64,000 bases of DNA from Gilvirhabdus luticola (GTDB taxonomy: Bacteria; Bacteroidota; Bacteroidia; Flavobacteriales; Flavobacteriaceae), in the NCBI RefSeq assembly GCF_032583975.1, contig NZ_JAWHTF010000001.1. The stretch is one strand, 5' to 3'. The position numbers and the translations under genes are program-made. The stretch's first letter is position 1; each line of letters starts with the position of its first letter. The notes beneath the pieces are model-generated. The model had not been told where the DNA came from and did not search any database. It saw only the letters and a list, made by a program, of their open reading frames with translations. Shown here piece by piece: positions 34,876 to 44,452 of this stretch.

Positions 34876-37800
34876 TCTCCTTATTAAAGTACTCTTTGAC
34901 TTTTTCTTTGTAATTGGGTTGCAAAGGTAATGCGTATCTGTTTAATATTTCTGTAGTGTTGAAATATTCTTTTGCGGTAGGAATTTTACTGTTGGGGTTT
35001 TCGTTAAAAATGTTTTTATTGGTTTGGGATTCGCGTTTATTATCTTGGCCTTGTTGAAATGTCGCCTTGTCAAGCTTTAAAAGTTGATGGTGTAGCTTAA
35101 TCATTCTCTCCAATGTTTGGTTAGTAAACCCTTTATTTAATAGCTCGAGTTCAATGTCCTCCATTTTCTTAAGAAGATTACCTGCTTGACCCTTTAATCC
35201 GTCCTTGGCAATTCTTTCTTCTAATTCTTGCCTAATCTTTTGTTGGCTTTGATAAATCTCATATAGCTGTCCATTAAGCTGTTCACTATTATTTTGCCCT
35301 TCACCCAATTTATTGCCTTCTCTATCTCCTTCTTTTTTTTCTTTACCTTCTTCTCCTTCATTAGTATCGCCATCTTTTTTAGGATTGTCTTCTCCATCTT
35401 TAATTCCTTCTTCCATTTTTTTATTCAATTGTTCCTGGCTCATAATAATATCAGGAAGTTGCATATCCCCATCTCCTCCTTGCCCTGGCGCAGGATTTAA
35501 TTGTTGCTGCAGATTATCCAATACATTGCTTAAAAAATCTGCCAAATTGTTTGCCGCAGTAATGGTGTATTGCTGACTTGCAACTCCTGAATAAAGCCTA
35601 TTTTCTGCAAGCTCTTCTAGTGATTTATCAATGTTGTAAAAAGCCTCAATTATTTCCTTGTTAACCGTTTCAGATAGTTTTGGTTGTCTTAATGATAAGG
35701 CAAATAAACTGTCATCTATATGCTCAAAGTGCTCTCTTAAATTACTTTGTTTGCGCAAATAAGAAGGATATTTACTGTGATTAATTTCAATAGTCTTAAA
35801 ACGGTTCATTAAAGTTTCTTGCTCAAAAGAAAACAAAACCAAATTGTCTAGAATCTGCCTTAACATTTCTGTGTCTTCATTTAATTGTTCACCGCTAGCG
35901 GCTTGCATGGCCTGAGCCATTTTTTGAGCCATCTGTTTCATTTTTTCTGAAGCTCTTTTCTGATTTTGTTTTGCTTTGTTTTGTGTTTTTTGTTTTTCAT
36001 CGGAATCACTTGACTCCTCTTTCTTTTGAAGCTCTTCAGAAGCATTCTGCTGCATTTCTTCTACTTGTTTTTCGTCTCTTTCTGATTCGTTAATATCTAA
36101 AGGCTTTTTTAATTCTTGGTTTTCTTTTTTAAGTTCTTCCATTTCTTGTTGAAAATCTTCAAACTTCCTATTCAGCTCATCTTGTTTATCTTTAGTATTG
36201 TCTTCTTCCCGTTCGTTAGATAGTTTTTCCTGCTCTTTAGCTTGGCTTTCTAATTCTTCTTGTAATTTTTCTAATTTCTTACCAATATAATACCGTTTGG
36301 TGAGCTCTAAAAGTTGCTCCAAACTTCTTTTTTTGTTTTTATTTTGTTTTGCAAGTTGTTCAAGCTTTTCTGTTAACTGTTCTTTATTGATTTTTTCTTG
36401 TAATTCTTTAAGTTCTTTAAGCAGTTGTTCGTCCTGTTTTAACTGTTCTTCATTTTCGTTTAAACGATTTTTTAAATCCTCTTTAAAAGTGTCTTCTTCC
36501 TCGTTTTCTTTCTGAAAATCTTCTAAATTGTCTTTCAATCTTTTGTTGAAGTTTTTCATCATTTCGTCCTGCTGTTTTTGGCGTTTTATAAAATCTTCTA
36601 ACCTTTTCTTATCATTAAAATTAAGTTCTTGTTTTTCTTTTTGAGTTTTAGAAAAATCTTCTAGTCTTTTGTCTTGTTCATCTATTTTTTTTAGTGACTT
36701 GCTTAATTCGTTAATCGTTTGACTTTGTTCTTGAAGTTTGTTTTGAGTTTCTTCTTCTTTGGTTAGCTTTCTAAAAGTGAATATTTTGCTTTTCACACTT
36801 TTAAAGTTATTAATGACGTCATTATCAAAAAGCTGGAAATATAAATTATAGGAAATGCCCTCAACAAGATTATGGTTGTCTGGAAAAACACTAATAAAAT
36901 CATCAAGATTAGAGCCGTTTAAGGGAATTTCTTCGATTTGCTTTTGAGCTTCGTCTTCAATTGGATAATATACCAGATTAAGTTTTCTTAAGCCATAATC
37001 ATCACTTACCTGCCCATAAAAATAAAGTGTTTGATGATCTAATGAGTCTATTTCTGATTTAAGCTTTAATTCAGGGTATTCATCTTTAATTACATCAATA
37101 TTAAAAGCTAGGCTTTCGTAATCTTTAAGTTTATCATTACTCAAATTTATACTGTAGCTGAAATTTCTATACAAACTTTTAGAGGCAGAAAAAGCGTTGG
37201 CTGCATCAAATTGAAATTGTAAGGTGTCTTCACAGTATAAATTGACTTTACTTGCTGCTTTAGTTCTGAGTTGCCAAGAAACTTTTGTTCCTTCCGGAAT
37301 TATAGCCCTTCCTGTATTTTTAATAATCTCATCCTTCTTATGCGTGTGCAAAGGGTAATCTAAATTCATTTCAAAATTCAACAACGCGGGAACGCTATTC
37401 ACTTCTAATTCATATTCTTTTGAAGTCACATTATTTGCAAACAGCTTGAACGAAACATTTTCCTTTGGTTGGGAAAACAGATATTCAAACTCATTAGTTG
37501 AGTTTTGTTGCAAATAATATGATTCACCGTTAAACACAATTTGAGGTGCTTCTGGCACAATATCGCCTAATGTTTTAACAACGAGTTTAAAATTTACATT
37601 TTCGTTTGTCGTTAAATTTTCGTTTAAAACATAAAATTGAAAAGGAGCTGGTGGCTCATAAGCCGTTTGGTAGTGTACCACTCGTTTATAACTATCACTA
37701 AACCAGTTCTTATCAACTAAAACAAAAGACACAAGCAGAATAATAATTGGGATTGTAGTATATTTAAGATACTTAAGGCTATTTTTAAAATCTATTGCTA

Positions 37801-38224
37801 GCCTAAACGGAATTGGTTTTAATTGTAAAGATTTTTGCTCTATGCTTGCAATTAATAATTCCGATTGATTTCTGTCTTTATTTAACTGTAGAAGGTTTAA
37901 AAGCTTATCATTGACTTCAGGAAAATGGTTTCCTATAATTTTTGAAGCATATTCGTAATCTATTCCCTTTTTCAATCTAAATAGTTTTAAAACAGGAACG
38001 AGAATAAATTTAAAAAGCAGTCCAATCTCAACTATTATAAACAACCAAAATAAAAGTGTTCTTCCGCTTGTGTTGAGCCATAAAAAATACTCAATTAACA
38101 AGGTTGTTAATAAATACAAGAAACCTACAACAAAGAACATTATTGAGCCTTTAATAAGTTCATTTATATAAAAACGTCTTATAAAGTTTTCTAACTTGTT
38201 TAAAATATTATTAAAACTACTCAA
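34862..38224 (-). CDS. Large DUF4175-family membrane protein with coiled coil
   Basis: A 1120-residue protein of the DUF4175 family. The N-terminus has two hydrophobic helices (about 28-50 and 58-78) and a third near 155-172, then a beta-rich part (about 190-480), then a long Lys/Glu/Gln-rich coiled coil (about 490-790). A Gly/Asp/Glu-rich low-complexity segment lies near 975-1010 before the final helical part. Likely anchored in the inner membrane with large extracytoplasmic regions; function unknown. The start is a TTG at 38224 (SSFNNILNKLENFIRRFY follows); no ATG is in frame before residue 28, inside the first helix. ybeY follows. Confidence 0.85.
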   Translation of the reverse strand: MSSFNNILNKLENFIRRFYINELIKGSIMFFVVGFLYLLTTLLIEYFLWLNTSGRTLLFWLFIIVEIGLLFKFILVPVLKLFRLKKGIDYEYASKIIGNHFPEVNDKLLNLLQLNKDRNQSELLIASIEQKSLQLKPIPFRLAIDFKNSLKYLKYTTIPIIILLVSFVLVDKNWFSDSYKRVVHYQTAYEPPAPFQFYVLNENLTTNENVNFKLVVKTLGDIVPEAPQIVFNGESYYLQQNSTNEFEYLFSQPKENVSFKLFANNVTSKEYELEVNSVPALLNFEMNLDYPLHTHKKDEIIKNTGRAIIPEGTKVSWQLRTKAASKVNLYCEDTLQFQFDAANAFSASKSLYRNFSYSINLSNDKLKDYESLAFNIDVIKDEYPELKLKSEIDSLDHQTLYFYGQVSDDYGLRKLNLVYYPIEDEAQKQIEEIPLNGSNLDDFISVFPDNHNLVEGISYNLYFQLFDNDVINNFKSVKSKIFTFRKLTKEEETQNKLQEQSQTINELSKSLKKIDEQDKRLEDFSKTQKEKQELNFNDKKRLEDFIKRQKQQDEMMKNFNKRLKDNLEDFQKENEEEDTFKEDLKNRLNENEEQLKQDEQLLKELKELQEKINKEQLTEKLEQLAKQNKNKKRSLEQLLELTKRYYIGKKLEKLQEELESQAKEQEKLSNEREEDNTKDKQDELNRKFEDFQQEMEELKKENQELKKPLDINESERDEKQVEEMQQNASEELQKKEESSDSDEKQKTQNKAKQNQKRASEKMKQMAQKMAQAMQAASGEQLNEDTEMLRQILDNLVLFSFEQETLMNRFKTIEINHSKYPSYLRKQSNLREHFEHIDDSLFALSLRQPKLSETVNKEIIEAFYNIDKSLEELAENRLYSGVASQQYTITAANNLADFLSNVLDNLQQQLNPAPGQGGDGDMQLPDIIMSQEQLNKKMEEGIKDGEDNPKKDGDTNEGEEGKEKKEGDREGNKLGEGQNNSEQLNGQLYEIYQSQQKIRQELEERIAKDGLKGQAGNLLKKMEDIELELLNKGFTNQTLERMIKLHHQLLKLDKATFQQGQDNKRESQTNKNIFNENPNSKIPTAKEYFNTTEILNRYALPLQPNYKEKVKEYFNKENDSI

Positions 38225-38302
38225 AACACTTATGTTATAGCATTACAACTCACTAAACTACAATTTTATTTTGTTCTTTAAATCACTAAATTTGGTAACC
38301 TT

Positions 38303-39385
38303 ATGTTAAAAATGAATACTATTTTTATAAATACAATTAGAGATTTAAAGTATCTTGCCGCTCTAACAATTCCTGTTACTGCATTTCTGGGCATATATTT
38401 TCAAGGCATCTGGACATATTTAACTCCTGTTTATGCTTTTGGCATTATTCCAGTTTTTGAAATCCTCTTGCCTCAAAAGAACACCTATTATTCTGATGTA
38501 GAACAAGACCAAAGAAGCATTAATTTGCTTTTTGATTGGTTGTTGTATTTAAATATCCCTATTGTTTATGGTTTGTTGGTTTTTTCATTGTTTATTGTTG
38601 TGTCAAACACTTTAAAGACTTATGAAATTGTAGGTGCTGTTCTATCGGTTGGAATGGTATTAGGAACTAACGGGATAAATGTTGGTCACGAACTAGGACA
38701 TAGGCAATCAACAAACGAACGGTTTTTAGGCAAAATACTATTGTTGCCGGCGCTTTACATGCATTTTTATATCGAGCATAACTTTGGTCATCATTTACAC
38801 GTAGCTACCCGAGAGGATCCTGCAACGGCTAGATATAACCAGCCTGTTTATTCATTTTGGATAGGTTCCATTTTTAGGCAATATATAAATGCATGGCGAA
38901 TTCAGTTAAAATTATTGAAGAATAATAACTACCTATTTCTGTCACTAAAAAATGATATGTTTTGGTATATTGTCCTTAACGCTTTGTTTTTGGTTGTTGT
39001 TTACATCTTTTTTGGGGAAATCGGCCTCCTTTTTACAGTATTGAGTGCCGTTGTTGGTGTTTTACTTCTTGAAACGGTCAACTATATTGAGCACTATGGT
39101 TTGACGCGACAAAAGACATCTTCTGGTAGATATGAACGTGTTAAGGAAATACATTCCTGGAACTCCAATCATATTGTAGGGAGAATTGTGCTATATGAGC
39201 TCACGAGACATAGCGATCATCACTATAAATCTTCAAAAAAATACCAAATATTAGAATGCCATGATACAAGTCCGCAAATGCCCTTTGGTTATCCAACTTC
39301 AATGGTTTTGGCATTGTTCCCACCGCTGTGGTTTAAAATTATGAATAAACGAATTCCTCGAGAAATGATTGCTGTACAACCCTAG
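38303..39385 (+). CDS. alkB: AlkB-type integral-membrane alkane 1-monooxygenase
   Basis: A di-iron membrane hydroxylase that puts a hydroxyl group on the terminal carbon of alkanes or fatty chains. All His motifs are there: HELGHR, EHNFGHHLHVATREDPATAR, NYIEHYGLTR and HSDHHYKSSKKYQIL. Four to six membrane segments are spread over residues 10-250. Length 360 residues. No rubredoxin or rubredoxin reductase gene lies beside it, so electrons must come from elsewhere. ATG at 38303; a second Met three codons on is also possible. It is followed by gltX with 42 bp. Confidence 0.88.
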   Translation: MLKMNTIFINTIRDLKYLAALTIPVTAFLGIYFQGIWTYLTPVYAFGIIPVFEILLPQKNTYYSDVEQDQRSINLLFDWLLYLNIPIVYGLLVFSLFIVVSNTLKTYEIVGAVLSVGMVLGTNGINVGHELGHRQSTNERFLGKILLLPALYMHFYIEHNFGHHLHVATREDPATARYNQPVYSFWIGSIFRQYINAWRIQLKLLKNNNYLFLSLKNDMFWYIVLNALFLVVVYIFFGEIGLLFTVLSAVVGVLLLETVNYIEHYGLTRQKTSSGRYERVKEIHSWNSNHIVGRIVLYELTRHSDHHYKSSKKYQILECHDTSPQMPFGYPTSMVLALFPPLWFKIMNKRIPREMIAVQP

Positions 39386-39404
39386 CAATTAATAATTATC
39401 GTTT

Positions 39405-39412
39405 TATCTTTG
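39405..39412 (+). promoter_or_regulatory. Probable gltX promoter, -7 element
   Basis: TATCTTTG fits TAnnTTTG and lies 16 bp before the chosen gltX ATG, which implies that gltX has its own promoter apart from alkB. Confidence 0.45.
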
Positions 39413-39427
39413 TTGAAAATTTTCTGC

Positions 39428-40948
39428 ATGAATACAAATGTTCGCGTGCGTTTCGCACCAAGTCCAACGGGACCTTTACATATTGGAGGTGTTCGTACTG
39501 CTTTATTTAATTATTTGTTTGCAAAAAAACATAGAGGAACTTTTGTTCTTCGTATAGAAGACACAGATCAAAACCGGTATGTGGAAGGTGCAGAAGAATA
39601 TATTATTGAATCCTTAAATTGGTGTGGAATCTCTTTTGATGAAGGCCCTGGAAAGAATGAAAAGTTTGGTCCTTATAAACAAAGTGAGCGCAAGTATATC
39701 TACAAGCAATATGCTGAACGATTGGTAAAAGACGGAAATGCGTATTATGCATTTGATACTTCAGAAGAATTAGACTTTCATAGAAAAGACCATGAGGCTA
39801 AAGGAAAAACATTTATTTATAATTGGCACAATAGAGAAAAAGGTCGTTTGGTGAATTCTTTAGTCCTTTCTGACGAAGAAGTGAATAAACGTATCTCGAA
39901 TGGCGACGACTATGTGATCAGGTTTAAAAACCCACAAAATGAAACACTTCATCTAAATGATATTATTCGCGGTGATATTCAAATTGACACAAACATATTA
40001 GATGATAAGGTTTTATTTAAAAGTGATGGTATGCCAACCTATCATCTGGCTAATATTGTGGATGACCATTTAATGAAAATAAGCCATGTAATTCGTGGTG
40101 AAGAGTGGTTGCCTTCTTTGGCCTTACATGTTTTGCTATATAGGGCTTTTGGTTGGAGTGCTCCAGAGTTTGCACATTTACCATTAATATTAAAGCCAAC
40201 AGGAAAAGGCAAATTAAGCAAGCGAGATGGCGATAAATTAGGTTTTCCTGTTTTTCCGTTAGCCTTTAAAGATCATAAAACAGATGAAATTTCAAGGGGC
40301 TACCGAGAAGATGGTTACTTTCCGGAAGCCGTTATTAACTTTTTAGCATTTTTAGGCTGGAATCCAGGGACGGAACAAGAGGTGTTCAGCTTAGAAGAGC
40401 TTATTGAAGCTTTTGATTTAGATAGGGTTCATAAATCTGGCGCTAGGTTTGACCCAGAAAAGACAAAATGGTATAACCACCATTATATGCAAAAACAATC
40501 AAGTCGTGTTTTAGCTGAACAGTTTAAAAAAATACGTGAAGAACTAAAAGACGTAAATGATTTTTACATTTCAATGGTTATTGATTTAGTAAAGGAACGC
40601 GCAAGTTTTATTTCAGATTTCTGGGATTTAAGTTATTTCTTTTTTGTGACTCCAACAGAACTCAATGAGAAAGCGGCTAAAAAAGCATGGAAAGAAGATT
40701 CTGAAGCTATTATGAATGAATTAATTTCTGTTTTGAATTCAATTCACGATTTTTCTTCGGAAAACCTGCAATCAGAAATTAAGAGCTGGATTAATTCAAA
40801 AGAAATTGGTTTTGGTAAAGTTATGCTGCCACTGCGTTTGGCTTTGGTTGGTGACTTAAAAGGTCCCGATTTGTTTCAAATAATGTCAATGATTAACAAA
40901 GAAGAAAGCATAATCCGCATTGAAAATTTAATTAATACTTTAGCTTGA
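39428..40948 (+). CDS. gltX: Glutamyl-tRNA synthetase
   Basis: Class I synthetase charging tRNA-Glu. RFAPSPTGPLHIGGVRTALFN holds the HIGH-type motif (HIGG), and GKLSKRDGDK is the KMSKS-type loop. Length 506 residues is normal. I took ATG 39428 (MNTNVRVRFAPSP); the six codons upstream begin at a TTG that is part of the promoter-like TATCTTTG. A GlnRS gene is also in the window, so this GluRS should be the discriminating type that does not serve tRNA-Gln. Confidence 0.96.
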   Translation: MNTNVRVRFAPSPTGPLHIGGVRTALFNYLFAKKHRGTFVLRIEDTDQNRYVEGAEEYIIESLNWCGISFDEGPGKNEKFGPYKQSERKYIYKQYAERLVKDGNAYYAFDTSEELDFHRKDHEAKGKTFIYNWHNREKGRLVNSLVLSDEEVNKRISNGDDYVIRFKNPQNETLHLNDIIRGDIQIDTNILDDKVLFKSDGMPTYHLANIVDDHLMKISHVIRGEEWLPSLALHVLLYRAFGWSAPEFAHLPLILKPTGKGKLSKRDGDKLGFPVFPLAFKDHKTDEISRGYREDGYFPEAVINFLAFLGWNPGTEQEVFSLEELIEAFDLDRVHKSGARFDPEKTKWYNHHYMQKQSSRVLAEQFKKIREELKDVNDFYISMVIDLVKERASFISDFWDLSYFFFVTPTELNEKAAKKAWKEDSEAIMNELISVLNSIHDFSSENLQSEIKSWINSKEIGFGKVMLPLRLALVGDLKGPDLFQIMSMINKEESIIRIENLINTLA

Positions 40949-40949
40949 G

Positions 40950-41633
40950 CTAAAAAGTGAAAATTGCTGTTAGAGCCAGCATAGATTGATTTCCTTTAAA
41001 ATCATCTTCCATTCCAGAAGTGTCTAAATCTTTTTTATTAAGTTTTTGCAAAATATTTGTGAAACCATAAATATATTGAGCCTTGACCTTGAATTGCCTA
41101 ACTCCAACCGATGCCCCAATTGCGCCATTGAAATGAAATTGGGAAATGTTTGTGATATCTTTAGCTGTTAGATTTGTATAATTGTCTATAAAATAATTCT
41201 CCTGGTTTTTATCTTTAAGTTCCATCTTACCATTATACTGAATCATTGGGCCAAGGTCTATTAAAAAATGATTCTCGATAACTTTTACATGCATCAATAA
41301 AGCCACTTGAGCAGCAAACAATTTGTATTCAATTTCCTGTCCCGAAGGTCCAAGACTAGCACCTCTACCTGAAATTTCTAGATGATTTTCTGAAAGCTGC
41401 ATGCCGAAACTAACATTGTACCATCTATGTGGAAGATCTGCCGTTGCGCTCATTCCTCCAATAAAACCATTACCTTTTGTTGTGATGAAATTATCAGTAA
41501 CAATGTCATATTGTGTTATTCCTCCCATAACACCAAAGCCGTTGCTAATTTGATAATTACCATGTTGGCCTAAAATTGGTGTAACAAACCCTATAGATAA
41601 AGCTACTAATAGGGTATAAAGTTGTTGTTGCAT
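40950..41633 (-). CDS. Outer-membrane beta-barrel protein, uncharacterised
   Basis: A 227-residue protein with a signal peptide (QQQLYTLLVALSIGFVTPILGQ) and alternating polar/apolar strands up to a terminal Phe (LTAIFTF), the plan of small outer-membrane barrels. I chose ATG 41633; the reading from 41711 would place 26 residues before the signal peptide and overlap the divergent SPFH gene. The stop is 1 bp after the converging gltX. Function unknown. Confidence 0.75.
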   Translation of the reverse strand: MQQQLYTLLVALSIGFVTPILGQHGNYQISNGFGVMGGITQYDIVTDNFITTKGNGFIGGMSATADLPHRWYNVSFGMQLSENHLEISGRGASLGPSGQEIEYKLFAAQVALLMHVKVIENHFLIDLGPMIQYNGKMELKDKNQENYFIDNYTNLTAKDITNISQFHFNGAIGASVGVRQFKVKAQYIYGFTNILQKLNKKDLDTSGMEDDFKGNQSMLALTAIFTF

Positions 41634-41709
41634 AATGATTTTGATAAGCAAATCAAATATAGCATAAATTTTGTATCTTAATTTTTCATAACCATTTAAT
41701 AATAAAACC

Positions 41710-42630
41710 ATGAACTTTTATCTTATCCCTATTATCTTTATTAGTTTAATTATTTTTATTTCGCTTTTCTTTATAGTTAAGCAACAAACGGCAGTAATCA
41801 TTGAGCGTTTTGGTCGATTTCAAAGTATTCGCCATTCTGGATTGCATATTAAAATTCCATTAGTTGATAGGATTGCCGGGCGTTTGAGTTTAAAAATCCA
41901 ACAACTAGATGTTATTATCGAAACCAAAACTTTAGACGATGTGTTTGTAAGGTTAAAAGTATCTGTACAATACAAAGTGATAAGAGATAAGGTTTATGAC
42001 GCTTTCTATAAACTAGATTATCCGCACGATCAAATTACATCTTATGTGTTTGATGTGGTTCGGGCTGAAGTTCCAAAAATGAAATTAGACGACGTGTTTG
42101 TGAAAAAAGACGACATTGCTCTTGCAGTGAAGGCAGAATTAAACGATGCCATGTCTGACTATGGTTTTGACATCATTAAAACGCTTGTTACTGATATTGA
42201 TCCTGATCCACAGGTTAAACAAGCAATGAATAGAATCAATGCTTCTGAACGTGAAAAAATTGCCGCACAATTTGAAGGCGATGCAGCTCGTATTTTAATT
42301 GTTGAAAAAGCAAAAGCTGAAGCCGAAAGCAAAAGATTACAAGGTCAAGGGATAGCTGACCAAAGAAGAGAAATCGCTCGTGGACTTGAAGAGTCTGTAG
42401 AAGTGTTGAATAAAGTTGGTATCAATTCTCAAGAAGCGTCTGCTTTAATAGTAGTTACACAGCATTATGATACGCTTCAGGCTATTGGCGGCGAAACTAA
42501 TAGTAACTTAATTCTTTTACCTAATTCTCCTCAAGCAGGAAGCAATATGCTAAACGATATGGTGGCCAGTTTTACAGCAAGTAATCAAATAGGTGAAGCC
42601 ATGAAAAGCTCTAATAAGAAAAAAGAATAG
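41710..42630 (+). CDS. SPFH/Band 7 (stomatin-like) membrane protein
   Basis: A 306-residue stomatin/prohibitin-family protein. A membrane helix (about 4-24) precedes the band 7 domain (about 25-200, VIIERFGRFQSIRHSGLHIKIPLVDRI), then an Ala/Glu/Lys-rich helix (EREKIAAQFEGDAARILIVEKAKAEAESKRLQGQGIADQRREIARGL spans about 190-235) typical of oligomer assembly. Such proteins form membrane scaffolds. No NfeD partner is next to it. The C-terminal tail is Asn/Ser-rich. Confidence 0.92.
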   Translation: MNFYLIPIIFISLIIFISLFFIVKQQTAVIIERFGRFQSIRHSGLHIKIPLVDRIAGRLSLKIQQLDVIIETKTLDDVFVRLKVSVQYKVIRDKVYDAFYKLDYPHDQITSYVFDVVRAEVPKMKLDDVFVKKDDIALAVKAELNDAMSDYGFDIIKTLVTDIDPDPQVKQAMNRINASEREKIAAQFEGDAARILIVEKAKAEAESKRLQGQGIADQRREIARGLEESVEVLNKVGINSQEASALIVVTQHYDTLQAIGGETNSNLILLPNSPQAGSNMLNDMVASFTASNQIGEAMKSSNKKKE

Positions 42631-42656
42631 TCTGGTTCTTTTATTAGTAAAAGGAT

Positions 42657-42686
42657 AAACGCTGGAGACACTTTTCTGGCGTTTTT
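42657..42686 (+). terminator. Likely terminator after the SPFH gene
   Basis: AAACGC and GCGTTT enclose a 16-nt loop, then TTTCTATTT on the plus strand. Only six pairs, so moderate support; it may work for both converging genes. Confidence 0.5.
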
Positions 42687-43841
42687 CTATTTAAAAGGAT
42701 GTCTTTCTTCCCAGTTTCGCTTTGGATTTAGTAGATTGAATACAACCCTTAAAATCATATTGGCAAAGTTGTTGGTATGTTTCATATACATATACATCTC
42801 TTTGGGTTTTGCGCCAACTGAACTTTTAATCTCCATGGCTGTTCTGGCGTAAACTACTGAAGAAAACTTATTGTTAATACCATATTTAGCCATATCGTAC
42901 AACATGTTTAAATAAAGTTGATTTTGATATTGATGTTCCTCGTCATAACCTAAAAAATAAGTTTCAAGAACGGAATTGTTAAGGATCAAAGTATAAAATC
43001 CTATAAGCTGATTGTTTAGATAGTATCCAAAAACTTTGAAATTGTTTTTTAGTTGTCTTTTCAAAATCAAAAAATGATTTTCGGGCAGAATAAATGTGTT
43101 GAATGAAGCATTGTTTGAGACATTTAAATAGAGTTTATACAGTTCCTTGTGATTTTCTTCAATTTGTGATTCGCTTAATTCATTACGTTTAATAACACCA
43201 AATTTTTTCAATGCTCTTTTATACCTTGTTCTGTATTTGGTGTTCATGGCCGATACATAATTTTCAAAAACTTGCCAATTCGATCTAATGTTCATGATCA
43301 TATTGGGTTGAACTTTTACCTTGTAAAACCCGTTTAATTTAAATAAAGGAACTTCTGCTAATAGTTTGTCATCCTCGAAATAATCCTTAAATAATATTAA
43401 ACGTATTTTCTTATTATAGTTTGTTTTTATATCCTGTTGAATTTCTTTAAGGGCTTTAAACAAAACATTAATATATTCCGGAACGTGTATTTGCTCTATA
43501 TTGAAATAAACACCGTGTTGACCTGTATGCATTAAATTTCCAACCACTAAAATGTTGCCTTTTAGAAATCCTGCTACGGTTGACTTCAATACCTGTTTTA
43601 AAAAAGTCGAACTATTGTTTCTAAACATCTCTTTAGCATACAATTTAACACGCTGTACAATCGCTATTCCAACCATATTCGCATCTGAAAAAACACCTAT
43701 ATAGTAAACGGAAATATTATCGGGGTAAGCTCTTTCTAACCCTTCTAAAAAATGTCTTTTTAAGAAAACATCATTAATAGGAAGATTATCCCAAGAATCC
43801 GGAAGATGCTCTGCAGAACTATATACTTTAAAGTTTATCAA
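42687..43841 (-). CDS. GNAT-fold acyltransferase-like protein
   Basis: A cytoplasmic protein of about 384 residues with a two-lobed GNAT arrangement as in FemAB/peptidogalycan-type transferases: an N-terminal part (about 1-180) and a C-terminal part with YRTRYKRALKKFGVI and GYYLNNQLIGFYTLIL, TYFLGYDEEHQYQNQLYLNMLYD. Acyl donor and acceptor unknown. The start is placed at the TTG at 43841 (INFKVYSSAEHLP), because the longer reading to 43862 runs through the terminator stem of the upstream gene. No ATG is nearby, so the start is uncertain. Confidence 0.6.
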   Translation of the reverse strand: MINFKVYSSAEHLPDSWDNLPINDVFLKRHFLEGLERAYPDNISVYYIGVFSDANMVGIAIVQRVKLYAKEMFRNNSSTFLKQVLKSTVAGFLKGNILVVGNLMHTGQHGVYFNIEQIHVPEYINVLFKALKEIQQDIKTNYNKKIRLILFKDYFEDDKLLAEVPLFKLNGFYKVKVQPNMIMNIRSNWQVFENYVSAMNTKYRTRYKRALKKFGVIKRNELSESQIEENHKELYKLYLNVSNNASFNTFILPENHFLILKRQLKNNFKVFGYYLNNQLIGFYTLILNNSVLETYFLGYDEEHQYQNQLYLNMLYDMAKYGINNKFSSVVYARTAMEIKSSVGAKPKEMYMYMKHTNNFANMILRVVFNLLNPKRNWEERHPFK

Positions 43842-43850
43842 TACAAAAAC

Positions 43851-43882
43851 AAAAAAGACCAAACGTTATCGTTTAGTCTTTT
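43851..43882 (-). terminator. Terminator of the DUF1761 gene
   Basis: On the minus strand GACTAAACG, a 4-nt loop, CGTTTGGTC (one G-U pair) and then TTTTTTGTTTTTG. A flanking A-tract extends the stem by four pairs. It is upstream of and overlaps the longest reading of the acyltransferase gene. Confidence 0.85.
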
Positions 43883-43903
43883 AAAATTAATATTAGTTAC
43901 AAA

Positions 43904-44386
43904 TTAGACCCAACCACAAACAATTGCTCCCATTACTGAAAGAGTAACAATCCAATAGCCGCTGTTTATAAAAATATATTTAGCTCCTTTGCGCTCAAAT
44001 AAAGCGTTTGTTCCAATAATTGGTAGGGCAATGAATATTCCAGCAATGACTCCATGTAGGGCGCCGTGTTTAAAGGTTCTGTAGGCTGTGCCATAATCAT
44101 CCATAAAAGCCTGAAATGATGGTTTTGCAGTCGATAAGTCTCCACCCACCATTCCTAAAGCACCTGTTTGGTGAATAGTTATAAACTGTAATGCGAATGC
44201 CAATAAGAATGCAAAAAAGAGTGCAAGGGCAAATATTTTACCCATGTTTGCTCCTTTCATTTTTTCTTCAGTCATATCTGCAGCCTTCATCCAAGCTGTA
44301 CCAAATACTTTTGGGTTGTACCAAACAAAACCCACTACAAGAGCAGAAACTGCCGCAGCAATTAGTGCTAAAAAATTAATTTCCAT
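43904..44386 (-). CDS. DUF1761 family membrane protein
   Basis: A 160-residue integral membrane protein with four hydrophobic helices (about 3-23, 50-70, 105-125, 138-158). The signature is VVGFVWYNPKVFGTAWMKAADMTEEKMKGANM near the N-terminus, then HGALHGVIAGIF. DUF1761 proteins have no known function. The ATG at 44386 (MEINFLAL) is preferred to a TTG three codons upstream. It is transcribed alone and ends at the terminator just after the gene. Confidence 0.85.
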   Translation of the reverse strand: MEINFLALIAAAVSALVVGFVWYNPKVFGTAWMKAADMTEEKMKGANMGKIFALALFFAFLLAFALQFITIHQTGALGMVGGDLSTAKPSFQAFMDDYGTAYRTFKHGALHGVIAGIFIALPIIGTNALFERKGAKYIFINSGYWIVTLSVMGAIVCGWV

Positions 44387-44452
44387 ATTAAACAAATTTA
44401 GTTAGTGTGTTAAATGTATGAAAAATATAAATGCGGTCTTGCTTTTTAACAA

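Noticed and set aside
35294..36515. Plus-strand open frames rich in Ser, Phe and Leu
   Set aside because: They mirror the Lys/Glu/Gln-rich coiled coil of the minus-strand DUF4175 gene and have no start context or family features.
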